A stretch of 64,000 nucleotides of DNA from Kumtagia sp963820075 (GTDB lineage: Bacteria; Pseudomonadota; Alphaproteobacteria; Rhizobiales; Rhizobiaceae), in assembly GCA_963820075.1 (NCBI GenBank), contig CAWFYS010000007.1, positions 1-64,000 of the forward strand, read 5' to 3'. Positions 36,501 through 46,433 of this stretch are shown in pieces. The notes beneath the pieces are model-generated. The model worked only from the letters and a program-made list of their open reading frames with translations, made no database searches and was not told the origin of the DNA. The position numbers and the translations under genes are program-made. Each line of letters begins with the position of its first letter. Position 1 is the stretch's first letter.

Positions 36501-37229
36501 TCAATCATCGGACACACGAGGTGTCAACAGTCCGAGTTCCTCCAGATCGATGTCGGTCAGCGGATCTTCATCCTCAGTCAGCTCGTCCGTGTTGGCCGGC
36601 GGAAGCGGCACGGAGAAATTGGCGGGCATGCGCGCGGCCAGCAGCCCGGCGCCTTTCAGCTCCTCGATGCCGGGCAGGTCGCGTATCTCCTCAAGGCCGA
36701 AATGATCGAGGAACTTGTCTGTGGTCCCGTAGGTAATCGGGCGACCCGGCGTTCGCCGGCGGCCGCGCAAACGCACCCACTCCGTCTCAAGCAGCAGGTC
36801 CAGCGTGCCCTTTGAAGTCTCGACGCCGCGAATTTCCTCGATTTCGGCGCGCGTCACCGGCTGGTGATAGGCAATGATGGCCAGCACTTCGAGGGCGGCG
36901 CGCGACAGCTTCTTCTGCTGAACGGCGTCGCGCGTCATCATGAAGGCGAGATCCGGCGCGGTTCGGAAGGCCCAGGCCGGCCCGACCCGCACCAGGTTGA
37001 CGCCACGCCGCGTATAGGCCTGCTTGAGTTCGGCCATGACCTCAGCCACCGGGATACCGTCCGGCAGCCGCTGGGCGAGCTGAGCGTCGCTGACCGGCTC
37101 GGCGCTCGCGAATACGATGGCCTCGGCCATCCTGACCGCCTCCGAAAGCTTCAGCCGCTCGGCCGACTTGCCGGCGGAATCGCCTTCTCCGGCGAACGGA
37201 ATTACCCTGGCGTTGGCGCTTTCGCTCAT
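36501..37229 (-). CDS. scpB: Segregation and condensation protein ScpB
   Basis: A 242-residue protein with tandem winged-helix domains: RMAEAIVFASAEPVSDAQLA, AELKQAYTRRGVNLVRVG, AALEVLAIIAYHQPVTRAEI, EEIRGVETSKGTLDLLLETE and the C-terminal DLPGIEEL. An acidic tail (DELTEDEDPLTDIDLEELG) is common in rhizobia. ScpB dimers bind ScpA and regulate the Smc ATPase. ATG 37229 overlaps the scpA stop by one base (TGATG), indicating translational coupling. Confidence 0.95.
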   Translation of the reverse strand: MSESANARVIPFAGEGDSAGKSAERLKLSEAVRMAEAIVFASAEPVSDAQLAQRLPDGIPVAEVMAELKQAYTRRGVNLVRVGPAWAFRTAPDLAFMMTRDAVQQKKLSRAALEVLAIIAYHQPVTRAEIEEIRGVETSKGTLDLLLETEWVRLRGRRRTPGRPITYGTTDKFLDHFGLEEIRDLPGIEELKGAGLLAARMPANFSVPLPPANTDELTEDEDPLTDIDLEELGLLTPRVSDD

Positions 37230-38068
37230 CAAATGGCCTCGATGGTTGCCGCGACCGGCTGCCGCCCACGCAGGTAAAGCGGCGCGAACGCCCCCTCCTG
37301 ACGCATCTCGACATGCCCTTCCCGCGCCAGCTCAAGCGTGGCGGCGAACGAGCTGGCCATGGCCGAAGCCCGCTCCTCCGGTCCGGCGAGGAATTGCAGG
37401 AGGAAGCGGTCCAGCGCCGTCCAGTCCCCGGCCGCTCCGATCAGGCGCACCAGGATCTCACGCGCCTCCTTGAGCGACCAGACCCCGCGCTTGGCAATCT
37501 GGACGTTGGAAACGGCGCGGCGCTGGCGCTGGATGGCATAGGCGGTGAGCAGGTCGTAGAGGCTTGCCGTATACCGGCTGCGCTTCTCGACGATGACGAA
37601 CTCCGGCGCGCCACGCGGGAAGACATCGCGCCCCAGCCGGTTGCGATTGACGAGGCGGGCAGCCGCTTCGCGCATCGCTTCCAGCCGCTTCAGCCGGAAC
37701 TGCAGCAACGCCGCCATCTCCTCGCCGCTCTCGCCGCCGTCACCGGCTTGCTTGGGGATCAGCAGCTTCGACTTCAAATAGGCAAGCCACGCCGCCATCA
37801 CCAGATAGTCGGCCGCGAGTTCAAGGCGTATGGCCCGCGCGTGGTCAATGAAAATGAGGTACTGCTCGGCGAGCGCGAGGACGGAAATGCGGGCGAGATC
37901 GACCTTCTGATGGCGCGCCAGATGCAGCAAAAGGTCGAGCGGCCCCTCGAAACCCTCGACATCGACCACGAGCGCGGGATCGGCGGTCGCACGCTCTTCC
38001 TGCTGGTCCGTCCACAGGCGGTCCATCGGAATGGGCCTGGCGCCTTTCTGGTCTCCGGTTGCGGCCAA
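37229..38068 (-). CDS. scpA: Segregation and condensation protein ScpA
   Basis: A 279-residue kleisin. VDVEGFEGPLDLLLHLARHQ and KVDLARISVLALAEQYL form the N-terminal Smc-binding part, ADYLVMAAWLAYLKSKLLIP is the diagnostic middle, and a winged helix ends the protein. It bridges Smc heads with ScpB. The start is unclear: TTG 38068 is preceded by AGGAAAGGA at good spacing, while ATG 38026 (MDRLWTDQQEE) lacks a site. Repeat family A lies between nagZ and this start. Confidence 0.93.
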   Translation of the reverse strand: MAATGDQKGARPIPMDRLWTDQQEERATADPALVVDVEGFEGPLDLLLHLARHQKVDLARISVLALAEQYLIFIDHARAIRLELAADYLVMAAWLAYLKSKLLIPKQAGDGGESGEEMAALLQFRLKRLEAMREAAARLVNRNRLGRDVFPRGAPEFVIVEKRSRYTASLYDLLTAYAIQRQRRAVSNVQIAKRGVWSLKEAREILVRLIGAAGDWTALDRFLLQFLAGPEERASAMASSFAATLELAREGHVEMRQEGAFAPLYLRGRQPVAATIEAI

Positions 38069-38106
38069 TGCCGTCCTTTCCTGCTCTCCCAAGCGGACTA
38101 GCTCGT

Positions 38107-38176
38107 CTGCTTAGTCTTTTGTTTGTCGCATGTTTTGTCGGAAAACCGTGCGACACTTTTCCGAAACCTGCCTAAG
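38107..38176 (+). repeat. Repeat family A, short copy
   Basis: TGCTTAGTCTTTTGTTTGTC, GCATGTTTTGTCGGAAAACC and GTGCGACACTTTTCCGAAAC, ending CCTGCCTAAG. Only the right portion of the family is present. It overlaps the nagZ stop codon (38172-38174) and fills the nagZ-scpA gap, so the repeat supplies the last bases of the gene. Confidence 0.7.
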
Positions 38177-39194
38177 CCACCGCCTCGAAATAGCGCGCAA
38201 ACTCGGCACGCGCCTCAACCTCACCCGTGGCGTCGCGACGCCCGCTGGCTGCCGCGAGCGCCTTGTCGGCGCGCTCCAGCGATTTGCCGGCAAGTGGCGC
38301 CGTTCGCGACGCGATGCCAGCCATCTCCTCCATGACGCCGTTGCAGTGAAGGACGATGTCGACGCCGGCCGCAAGGATGGCGGCGGCTTTTGACGGGAAA
38401 TCCCCGGAAAGCGCCTTCATCGACGTATCGTCGCTGACCAGAAGGCCGTCGAAACCGATCTCGCCGCGGATAATATCCCGCACCACCTTTTCGGAGGTCG
38501 TCGCCGGTCCGGACGGATCGACCGCCGCGTAGACGACATGCGCCGTCATGCCGATCGGCAGATGGTTCAGTGCCTTGAACGGGGCGAAGTCGTGCCGCCG
38601 GAGTTGCTCCAACGGCGTATCCAGCGTCGGCAGTTCGAAATGCGTGTCGGAAAAGGCGCGGCCATGTCCAGGCATATGTTTCATGACCGGCAGCACGCCG
38701 CCCGAAATAAGCCCCTCGGCGGCGGCGCGGCCGAGCGCGGTGACCGTCTCGGGATCCTTGCCATAGGCACGGGTGCCGATAACGTCGCTGGCGCCTTCTA
38801 CGGGCACGTCGAGCACGGGCATGCAGTCCGCGGTGATGCCGAATTTCCGCAGGTCGAAGGCATGCAGCCTGGCGAGCAGCCACGCGGCCCGCAAGCCCGC
38901 TTCCCTGTCCTGGCGATAGAGCGCGCCAAGCGCGGCTCCCGGCGGGTAGTTCGGCGCGATCGGCGGACGCAGCCGCTGGACGCGGCCCCCTTCCTGATCG
39001 ACGAAAACCGGAGTGTCCCGGCGTCCGACGGCGTCGCGCATGGAGGCCACCAGATCGCATATCTGCCGCGGCTCGCCAATATTGCGTGCGAACAGGATGA
39101 ACCCCCAGGGGCGTTCATCGCGATAGAAGCGGATTTCGTCTTCCGAAAGGGACTTCCCGGCGCAGCCGAGAATCATGGCTTTTGATTCGGACAT
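38172..39194 (-). CDS. nagZ: Beta-N-acetylhexosaminidase NagZ
   Basis: A 340-residue GH3 enzyme: FILFARNIGEPRQICDL, VDQEGGRVQRL, VMKHMPGHGRAFSDTHFELP (the KHxPGHGxxxxDTH loop with the catalytic His) and GLLVSDDTSMKALSG (nucleophile Asp). NagZ is cytosolic and removes GlcNAc from anhydro-muropeptides in cell-wall recycling. It stands between the SPOR protein and scpA, the usual rhizobial order. Its stop lies inside a dispersed repeat. Confidence 0.95.
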   Translation of the reverse strand: MSESKAMILGCAGKSLSEDEIRFYRDERPWGFILFARNIGEPRQICDLVASMRDAVGRRDTPVFVDQEGGRVQRLRPPIAPNYPPGAALGALYRQDREAGLRAAWLLARLHAFDLRKFGITADCMPVLDVPVEGASDVIGTRAYGKDPETVTALGRAAAEGLISGGVLPVMKHMPGHGRAFSDTHFELPTLDTPLEQLRRHDFAPFKALNHLPIGMTAHVVYAAVDPSGPATTSEKVVRDIIRGEIGFDGLLVSDDTSMKALSGDFPSKAAAILAAGVDIVLHCNGVMEEMAGIASRTAPLAGKSLERADKALAAASGRRDATGEVEARAEFARYFEAVA

Positions 39195-39230
39195 TTCGGA
39201 AACTTAGCCCGAGCGCGCAGCGGATTGAAC

Positions 39231-39260
39231 GAAAAACCGGCGCGAGTGCATCGCGCCGGT
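39231..39260 (-). terminator. Rho-independent terminator after the SPOR gene
   Basis: A perfect 10-bp stem ACCGGCGCGA/TCGCGCCGGT with a 5-base loop, followed on the minus strand by TTTTT. It lies between the SPOR-protein stop (39292) and the nagZ start (39194), so nagZ-scpA-scpB probably has its own promoter. Confidence 0.8.
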
Positions 39261-39291
39261 CCGATTTTCTTTCATCAGGCCGGCCAGGAGC

Positions 39292-42200
39292 CTACTTCGA
39301 GACGAAGCAGCTACCGCCAGCCGACTTGTAGCTCTCGCACAGCTTGACCGCCTCGTTGCGGCTGCCGGCCGGCACGCGCACGCGCCAGAATGTGCCCTTG
39401 CCGGCGATTTCCGCCTTGACGATCGTCGCTTGGCGATCGCCGAGGACTCTGCCATAGCGCCGGTGGAGGTCTTTGTAGCTCGACTGCGCCGCAGCCTCCG
39501 TCGGCTGCGAAGCGATCTGCATGGACCATGAACCTGGAGCCGGCGTGGCAGCCGGATCCAGGGCGGCGACGCGTTCGGCCTTCACTTCGCCAACGATGTC
39601 GACGGGCTGATCGGACGGACGGGCCGGCGCAACCGGAACGGTCTTCGGCGTCGTGCCGGATGCAGTGCCCGCCGCGGCGGCCGGCGCTTCTTCAGCGGCA
39701 GGGTTCGGCACGGTCGCGGTGGTCTGCAAATCCTCGGCGGCCGGCGCCGCCGTCGAGGCAACCGGGTCGACAATTCCCTCGGAGGCCGAAATCCACCGCC
39801 TGCGGTGCAACTGGCTCTTCGCGCGCAACCAAGCTGCCGTCCGCCTTGACGATCATCGTGCGTACCTTGCGCGGCGCCACGGCGGCGACCTCCATGCTCG
39901 TATCCACTCCGGGATCCTCGATCAGCTGCTCGATGCGATCCTCGCCCTTCGGGGTCAATTCGGCGGAAGCGTCCGCCGTCTCATCGGTATCCGTCCCGGA
40001 AACGGGCGCCAGGTCATCGGCGGGCTCTTCGTCCGCCATGGCGGTGTCGACCGGCTCGTCCTGCGGCATCGGCACCTCGACCGGTTCCTCGGCGCTGTTC
40101 AGGAGCTTTTCCTGCGTCGGCTCCCCAGCCGCTCCGGCGCCGGCAACCAAGTCGTAAACCTTGAAGTCCTGATTCGGTATGGTCGCGCCGCCCGGATTCT
40201 CGGGCTTCACCTTGACCGGCGAGGCATCCGCCTTGACCAGCGCCACCTCTCCCACGCCTTGGCTGTCGCCAAAGGAAAGGGCAAACGCAGCTATGCCGCC
40301 AAGCACCGCCACGCCGCCGACCACTGCCGCCACAAGGATACCGCGGCGGCGTGCCGGCCGGGCGGTGATCGGTGCGTAGGCAGGTCCGGCTATGTCCTCG
40401 TCGAAGTCCGGATCATAGGCTGGCTCCAGGTCGGCCGAACCATTCCCCCGCGGCCCCCCCGCACCAGCGGCAGCATTTCCGACGCTGTCCGAGTAGGCGG
40501 CATCATATCCGGGGAATGGATCGGAACGGTCGTCCGCAAGCCCGGCCGCGGCAGCGGCGGCAAAAGCAGGCGCGCCACGCTCATCGTAGTAGGCCTCGTC
40601 ACGGGGCTGGTCCATGCGGATCGGCCTATTGTGCTCGAACCGAGGCTGCGTAGCGGGTTCCGGATGGCTCACGCCCGCGTTCATTCCAGCAAGAAGCGTG
40701 GAGAACTCCGCATCGATGTCATCATAGTGCGTCGCCCGCGCCGTTTCGTCCTCAAGAGCGAGTTCAGGCAGATCCAAGTCGTCGGCCAGGGCGACTGCCT
40801 GCTCCGGGACATCGACCGTCTCGATTTCGGGCGCCTCCAGCCGCGCCGCGCCCCCCGATTTGAGCTGGCTCTGCCGGTCGAAATAGGCATCCTGCGAAGC
40901 GCTATCGGGCCATGATCGCGTGGGCCTCAGGTCCGCGGACATCGCCGCCAGTGCCGCATAGGGATCACGTCCGACCCGGGGCATGAAATTCTCCGATTCT
41001 CGTTTGCGTGCGGCTTCAGCTTCGCTTCGGCGGGCATCGCCGCTCGTCTCCTCGAACGCGCCGGATACAGCGCTGGACAGTGCCGCTTCCAAGTCCTCGT
41101 CGTCGAAAATACCGTCCAGATCGTCGTCAGCCGCCACCTGATGGACCGGCTGGACAGGGCCCGGTGTCTGGTTCCGATCGGAACGTTCCGCGACATCGAT
41201 CGGCTTCGCCGGCGCGGGCTCCTCCCTGAACTGTTCGACGAGGCGATGCATCGCCAACTCCTCGCTCCAGTCATCCGCCGCGGGATCGACCATCGTCGCC
41301 GGGCCTTGGCTCAGGCGGTTCGATCTCTGAACGGGATGCGCCGAGGCCGAAGACGCCAGCTCCGCGGCGTTGCCGAGCAGGGCGTTCAGCTCCGCTTCAA
41401 GGCTCATCTCCAGAGCCGCTTCCGGCGCAAGGTCGTGCACGCCTAAGTCCTGGCCGGGCCGCACCTTCGGGTTCGCGCGCTTCGCCACCAGATCGGCCTC
41501 GGATGACCGCCCCGCGACCAATTCGCGAACAGGCCGGGCCTCGGCGCCAGCGACCCGTTGCGCCTCGGCAAAGACCGTGTCGAACTCCCGATCAAGCTGC
41601 AGATCGGGCGCATCGTACCAATCCTCGTCATGCGCCGGGAACCGGTCGGCCTGAGCCGACGTATCGGCCGCCTCGACGGCGCTCGCCGCGGGCGCCTCGG
41701 CATAGACGCGCTCGCCGCCGCCGGCCTGCTGCTCAACTTCCTCCAGCGCATGTTCCGCGATTAAGACGGCCGGCCCTTCGATCGTATCGATATTGCCTGG
41801 CGCCTGCGCTGGCGGGCTTTCGGATTGCGCCCCGGCTGCTTCGGCCATCTCGGCTTCCGCCTCCGCCAAGTCGCCCCGTTCATCCACTGCGTCAGCCGTC
41901 CGAGCGAATGTCGCAGTATCGGACAAGTCGATCGGAACCTGGGCGAACAGGTCCGAGTTACCACCCTCGTCCCTGGACTCCGGCGCAACGGCTTCGACGG
42001 CGGCCGCTGGCGCATCGGATGTCCCGGCCATGGCTTCACCAGCTTGCGGCTCGGCCTCAGCCTCGGCATAGGTTTTCGTGTCGAGGAAGTCGATTGTTGT
42101 CTCTTCGAGCGGCGACGCCACGTTTTCCTCGGCGCCATCCACCGCTTCCGCCGCCGGGAAACGGTCCTGGTCGGCCTGGTCGCTGGCAGGCATATCCAGT

Positions 42201-42430
42201 TCGTCCAGGCCAAGATCGCCCAGCAGTTCGCGCTCGAGATCGATGCCGAAGTCGATGTCGTCGGCAAGGGCATTGCCAGGCTCGGCCATCATCGGCTTAT
42301 TCGCGACCGTGGTCGCCGGCCGCACCGGCTGGCGAGGATCAAAACCCATGAGCCTGGTCAGTTCCGCGAACGGATCATTGTCCGCGATCGCGGCCTGGTC
42401 GGCGATCTTGTGGTTTTCTTTTTCTGCCAT
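39292..42430 (-). CDS. Large SPOR-domain cell-envelope protein (one-base frame shift)
   Basis: About 1045 residues once one extra base near 39786 is removed (restoring PQAVDFASEGIVDPVA). The first ~730 residues are acidic, Ala/Glu/Pro-rich and disordered-looking. A membrane helix follows (RRGILVAAVVGGVAVLGGIA), then a periplasmic Pro/Ala linker and a C-terminal SPOR domain (WSMQIASQPTEAAAQSSYKD to CFVSK). SPOR domains bind denuded glycan strands at the division septum. The start MAEKENHKIADQ at 42430 is chosen over an upstream one because the family begins there. Its position between argS and nagZ is conserved in Rhizobiales. Confidence 0.85.
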
Positions 42431-42533
42431 CTGCTTTTCCGAACCTTGACAAAATTCGACGCGAAAAGCGCCACGCATGGCCGCGCCGTATCAACGCAAT
42501 GTGGGCAAAAGGTGACAGGCTGGTCACCCCCGC

Positions 42534-44291
42534 CTAGCGCATCTCGCTCGGCGCTTCGGCTCCCATAAGCCCAAGTCCGGACGTGATTACGTCCATGACT
42601 GCTTGGACCAATCCGAGCCTGGCATAGGTCAATTGTCGTTCAGTAACCTTAACAAACCGTAAGTCCGGATTCTCCGTGCCGCGATTCCATTGTGCATGGA
42701 AGGCGCTGGCAAGGTCATACAGGTAAAAAGCCAGCCGATGCGGCTCCAATGACTGGGCCGCGGACTCGATCAGGCGTGGAAATTCGGCAAGCTTGCGAAT
42801 GAGCGCGATCTCGCTCTCCTCGGTCAGCAAGCCGACATCCGCCACCAGCGCCTCGCGATTGAAAGGGACGTCGCCGAGTTGTTCGCCAGCCTGACGAAAC
42901 ACCGAATGGCAGCGCGCCGAGGCGTATTGCACGTAGAAGACCGGGTTGTCCTTCGACTGCTCGGTGACCTTGGCGAAATCGAAGTCGAGCGGCGCGTCGT
43001 TCTTGCGGTACAGCATCATGAAGCGGATCGGATCGCGGCCAACCTCCTCCACCACTTCACGAAGCGTCACGAAATCTCCCGACCTTTTCGACATTCGAAC
43101 CGGCTCGCCGTTCCGGTAAAGCTTCACCAGTTGGCACAGGAGCACCGTCAGCTTCAGCCTGTCGCCGCCAACCGCCCGCGCCAATGCTTCCATGCGCTTC
43201 ACGTAGCCGCTGTGGTCGGCGCCCAGCACGAAGATCGTATGGTTGAACCCCCTGCGCAGCTTGTCCCTCAGATAGGCGACATCGGCCGCGAAATAGGTGA
43301 ACTGCCCGTCCGACTTCACCAGCGGCCGGTCAATGTCGTCGCCGACGGCCGTCGAACGGAACAAGGTCTGTTCGCGATCCTCCCAGTCGTCCGGCTTCTC
43401 GCCCTTGGGCGGCGGCAGCTTTCCCTTGTAGATGTGACCTTCGAGCGTCAACGCCGCTATTGCCGCGCGAATGGCCTGGGCATTGCTGGCGTGCAGCGAC
43501 CGCTCCGAGAAGAACACCTCGTGGTGTACGTTGAGGAGCGCCAGATCCTGCCGGATCATCGCCATCATGGCGCTGATTGAACGATCCTTGACGATCGCCA
43601 TCACCTCCTCGTCGGGCATATTGAGCAGGCTCTCGCCATATTCGACCGCAAGCTGCCTGCCGACCGGCACCAGATAGTCGCCCGGATAGAGGCCGGCCGG
43701 TATCTCGCCTATGTCGGCGCCGAGCGCTTCGCGGTAGCGCAGCAGCACCGAGCGCGCCAGCACATCTATCTGAGCGCCGGCGTCATTGATCAGATACTCC
43801 TTCGTGACATCATGGCCTGTAAAGGCAAGCAGATTTGCCAGCGTGTCGCCGACGACGGCGCCGCGGCAATGGCCGACATGCATCGGACCGGTCGGATTGG
43901 CCGAAACATACTCGACATTGACCTTGGCTCCCTTGCCAAGGTCGGAGCGCCCGAAATCGGGGCCGAGCCTTACGAGGCGCGCAAGATATGCCTGCCAGTA
44001 GCTATCCTTCATCCGCAGATTTACGAATCCCGGACCGGCCACCGCCGCATCCGCGACGTCCGGATCGGCCTTCGCCGCCATGGCGATCATGTCCGCCAGC
44101 GCGCGGGGATTCTGGCCTACGGCCTTGGCGAGAACCATGGCCGCGTTGGTGGCGAGATCACCGTGAGCGGGGTCGCGCGGCGGCTCGACCGAGATGCGCG
44201 CAAGGTCAAGCGGTCTGCCACTTATCGTTTTTAATTCAAGTGCTTCAACGACTTTCCTGATCCGCGCGTTGAAGTCGGCGAAGACGTTCAT
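42534..44291 (-). CDS. argS: Arginyl-tRNA synthetase
   Basis: A 585-residue class I synthetase. VNVEYVSANPTGPMHVGHCR carries the HIGH-type motif (HVGH), and GEPVRMSKRSGDFVTL is the KMSKS equivalent. The N-terminal Add-1 domain (MNVFADFNARIRKVVEAL) and the C-terminal anticodon-binding DALR domain (end RLGLVQAVMDVITSGLGLMG) are complete. It charges tRNA-Arg. ATG 44291 follows CCAGGA. Downstream (42.4 kb) is the SPOR protein, upstream dgt. Confidence 0.97.
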   Translation of the reverse strand: MNVFADFNARIRKVVEALELKTISGRPLDLARISVEPPRDPAHGDLATNAAMVLAKAVGQNPRALADMIAMAAKADPDVADAAVAGPGFVNLRMKDSYWQAYLARLVRLGPDFGRSDLGKGAKVNVEYVSANPTGPMHVGHCRGAVVGDTLANLLAFTGHDVTKEYLINDAGAQIDVLARSVLLRYREALGADIGEIPAGLYPGDYLVPVGRQLAVEYGESLLNMPDEEVMAIVKDRSISAMMAMIRQDLALLNVHHEVFFSERSLHASNAQAIRAAIAALTLEGHIYKGKLPPPKGEKPDDWEDREQTLFRSTAVGDDIDRPLVKSDGQFTYFAADVAYLRDKLRRGFNHTIFVLGADHSGYVKRMEALARAVGGDRLKLTVLLCQLVKLYRNGEPVRMSKRSGDFVTLREVVEEVGRDPIRFMMLYRKNDAPLDFDFAKVTEQSKDNPVFYVQYASARCHSVFRQAGEQLGDVPFNREALVADVGLLTEESEIALIRKLAEFPRLIESAAQSLEPHRLAFYLYDLASAFHAQWNRGTENPDLRFVKVTERQLTYARLGLVQAVMDVITSGLGLMGAEAPSEMR

Positions 44292-44354
44292 GATGGCTGT
44301 CCTGGGAGTTGCGGCGCGCGGCATGCTCCAGCGGCCGGAAATGCGCCTGCTGCC

Positions 44355-45572
44355 CTACCGCAAATCCGGCTTTCGGTCAAACAGCCGCGCATATTCCTTG
44401 ACCGCATAGGTGTCGGTCATGCCGGCGAGGAAATCCGCCACGTGGCGGGCCTTGACACTCGGCAAAGCCCGATCCAGGGCTTCGCGCCAGCCCTCCGGCA
44501 TGGCGCGCGGGTCGGCATAATAGGCGTCGAACAGTTCGCGCACGATGCGGTCGGCTTCGGCCCGCACCCGCATCACCTCCTCGTGGCGGTAGATGTGCTT
44601 GAACAGAAAGGCCTTCAGTTCGCCAGAAGCGTCCGCCATCGTCGGCGAAAAGGTGACGATCGGGCGCCCGGCGCCATGCACTTCGTCGGCACTGGCCGGG
44701 CGAACCGCGTCGAGATTGAGGCCGGCGGTGACGATCACATCCTCGACCATCCGGGTGATCTGGCGCCGCATCAGTTCATGTCCGGTCCTGACCGCGTCAA
44801 GCGCCGGATAGAGCGCCCTCACCTCCTCCAGCAGGCGGCACGGTAGCGACACCTCCGACAGCATGTCTATTGTGAGCAGGCCGGCGCGCAGCCCGTCATC
44901 GATGTCGTGGTTGTTATAGGCAATATCGTCGGCGATCGCCGCGCATTGCGCCTCGAGGCTGGCGTAACGATGCAGTTCGAGGTCGTGGAGTTCGTTGTAG
45001 TCGAGGATCGAGCGCGGCACCGGCCCACCCAGCCCCCGCCCCGCGGCATCGGTCAGCGGGCCGTTATGCTTGACCAATCCCTCCAGCGTCTCCCAGGTCA
45101 AGTTGAGCCCGTCGAACTCGGCATAGCGGCGTTCGAGCTTCGTCACCACTCTCAGCGACTGGGCGTTGTGGTCGAAGCCGCCCCATGCGGCCATCTTGTC
45201 GTTCAGCGCGTCTTCGCCGGTGTGGCCGAACGGCGTGTGGCCGAAGTCATGGACCAGTGCCAGCGCCTCGGCGAGGTCCTCGTCGCAGCGCAGAGCGCGG
45301 GCCAGGGCGCGGGCAATCTGGGCGACTTCGATCGTATGCGTGAGCCGCGTGCGGAAATGGTCGCCCTCGTGGGCGACGAAAACCTGAGTCTTGTGCTTGA
45401 GCCTGCGGAAGGCGGTGGAATGGATGATGCGGTCGCGGTCACGCTGGAACGGCGTGCGGGTTGGGCTCACGCTCTCGTCGAACAGGCGGCCACGGCTTTT
45501 TGCCGGATCGCTCGCCCAGGGCGCGCGCGGCCGGTAGCCGAAACCGATGTCTCCCAGTTCTCCGCCGATCAT
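44355..45572 (-). CDS. dgt: dGTP triphosphohydrolase-like protein (HD domain)
   Basis: A 405-residue protein. FRRLKHKTQVFVAHEGDHFR, then RLTHTIEVAQIARALARAL, then ALVHDFGHTPFGHTGEDAL (the HD metal site) and AAIADDIAYNNHDIDDGLRAG are dGTPase type 2 signatures. It hydrolyses dNTPs to deoxynucleoside and triphosphate; specificity in this subfamily is broad or unknown. Start MIGGELGDIGFG at 45572 is chosen where conservation begins; the frame is open 79 codons further. Divergent from the Fe/S carrier gene 72 bases away. Confidence 0.93.
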   Translation of the reverse strand: MIGGELGDIGFGYRPRAPWASDPAKSRGRLFDESVSPTRTPFQRDRDRIIHSTAFRRLKHKTQVFVAHEGDHFRTRLTHTIEVAQIARALARALRCDEDLAEALALVHDFGHTPFGHTGEDALNDKMAAWGGFDHNAQSLRVVTKLERRYAEFDGLNLTWETLEGLVKHNGPLTDAAGRGLGGPVPRSILDYNELHDLELHRYASLEAQCAAIADDIAYNNHDIDDGLRAGLLTIDMLSEVSLPCRLLEEVRALYPALDAVRTGHELMRRQITRMVEDVIVTAGLNLDAVRPASADEVHGAGRPIVTFSPTMADASGELKAFLFKHIYRHEEVMRVRAEADRIVRELFDAYYADPRAMPEGWREALDRALPSVKARHVADFLAGMTDTYAVKEYARLFDRKPDLR

Positions 45573-45644
45573 CACACCGCCGCCGGTTGACTTGCCCCCG
45601 ACCGCTTCATACCTATTGTGTGGAAGCGAAAGCAAGGTGAAGCC

Positions 45645-45992
45645 ATGAATGCGGCTGCCAAGTCCGCCAATACTGTCGAGATGACCGATGCCGCGGCCAG
45701 GCGCATCGCCGCGATCGTGGCGAAGGAGCCGGGCAAGTCGGCGCTGCGCGTTTCGGTCGAAGGCGGCGGCTGCTCCGGCTTTTCCTACAAATTCGACCTC
45801 ACCGACCATCGCAACGGCGACGACGTCGCGGTTGAAAAGAACGGCGCGACAATTCTCATCGACGATCTGTCGCTGGTCTATATGGGCGGCGCGGTCATCG
45901 ACTTCGTCGACGACCTGATGGGCCAGTCCTTCCAGATCAGGAATCCGAACGCGGTCGCCTCCTGCGGCTGCGGCACCAGCTTTTCGATCTGA
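45645..45992 (+). CDS. A-type iron-sulfur carrier (HesB/IscA family)
   Basis: A 115-residue protein with the three ligand Cys: GGGCSGFSYKFDL and SCGCGTSFSI at the C-terminus. It carries Fe-S clusters from the scaffold to target apoproteins; ErpA or IscA/SufA-type cannot be told apart here. The start is set by AAGGTGAAGCC before ATG 45645. It ends two bases before the VOC gene and diverges from dgt. Confidence 0.93.
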   Translation: MNAAAKSANTVEMTDAAARRIAAIVAKEPGKSALRVSVEGGGCSGFSYKFDLTDHRNGDDVAVEKNGATILIDDLSLVYMGGAVIDFVDDLMGQSFQIRNPNAVASCGCGTSFSI

Positions 45993-45994
45993 CC

Positions 45995-46390
45995 ATGGCG
46001 GAGGCGGCGCCGAGCGCCGTCAGGCAGGTCGCTCTTTCATCGGGCCGCGACCTCGACCGCACCCTGGCGTTCTGGCAGGATTGCCTTGGCCTGCCGCTGC
46101 ATTCCCGCTTCGACCCTCCCGGCATCGCCTTCATTGTCATCGGCGGGGTCAGGCTGTTGTTTTCCGACGGCCTGCCGCCCGGAACAGTCTACCTCGATAT
46201 GGAAGGCCTGGAAGCCTTCTGCGCTGAGATCAAGTCGCGCGGAGCCGTCTTCACTGCCCTGCCCGCTCTCGTTCATCGCGACCGGCAGGGCCTTTTCGGC
46301 CCGGCCGGAGAGGAGGAATGGATGGCATTCCTGAAAGACCCGGCGGGAAATACAGTCGGGCTGGTGGAGCGGCGCAAACCGGCCGAATAG
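45995..46390 (+). CDS. Glyoxalase/VOC superfamily protein
   Basis: A 131-residue vicinal-oxygen-chelate protein: VALSSGRDLDRTLAFWQDCL, LPLHSRFDPPGIAFIVIGGV and WMAFLKDPAGNTVGLVERR give the paired beta-alpha-beta-beta-beta halves. Metal ligands are not complete enough to call an enzyme class. It begins two bases after the Fe/S carrier stop, so the two share a transcript. Confidence 0.8.
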   Translation: MAEAAPSAVRQVALSSGRDLDRTLAFWQDCLGLPLHSRFDPPGIAFIVIGGVRLLFSDGLPPGTVYLDMEGLEAFCAEIKSRGAVFTALPALVHRDRQGLFGPAGEEEWMAFLKDPAGNTVGLVERRKPAE

Positions 46391-46433
46391 CAGGAGGAAG
46401 GCCGTTCAAGACGCCTTCTGCTCCTGCGGGCAA

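Noticed and set aside
39653..40915. A 420-codon plus-strand frame opposite the SPOR gene
   Set aside because: Low-complexity Arg/Gly composition, no start signal, fully antisense to a conserved gene.
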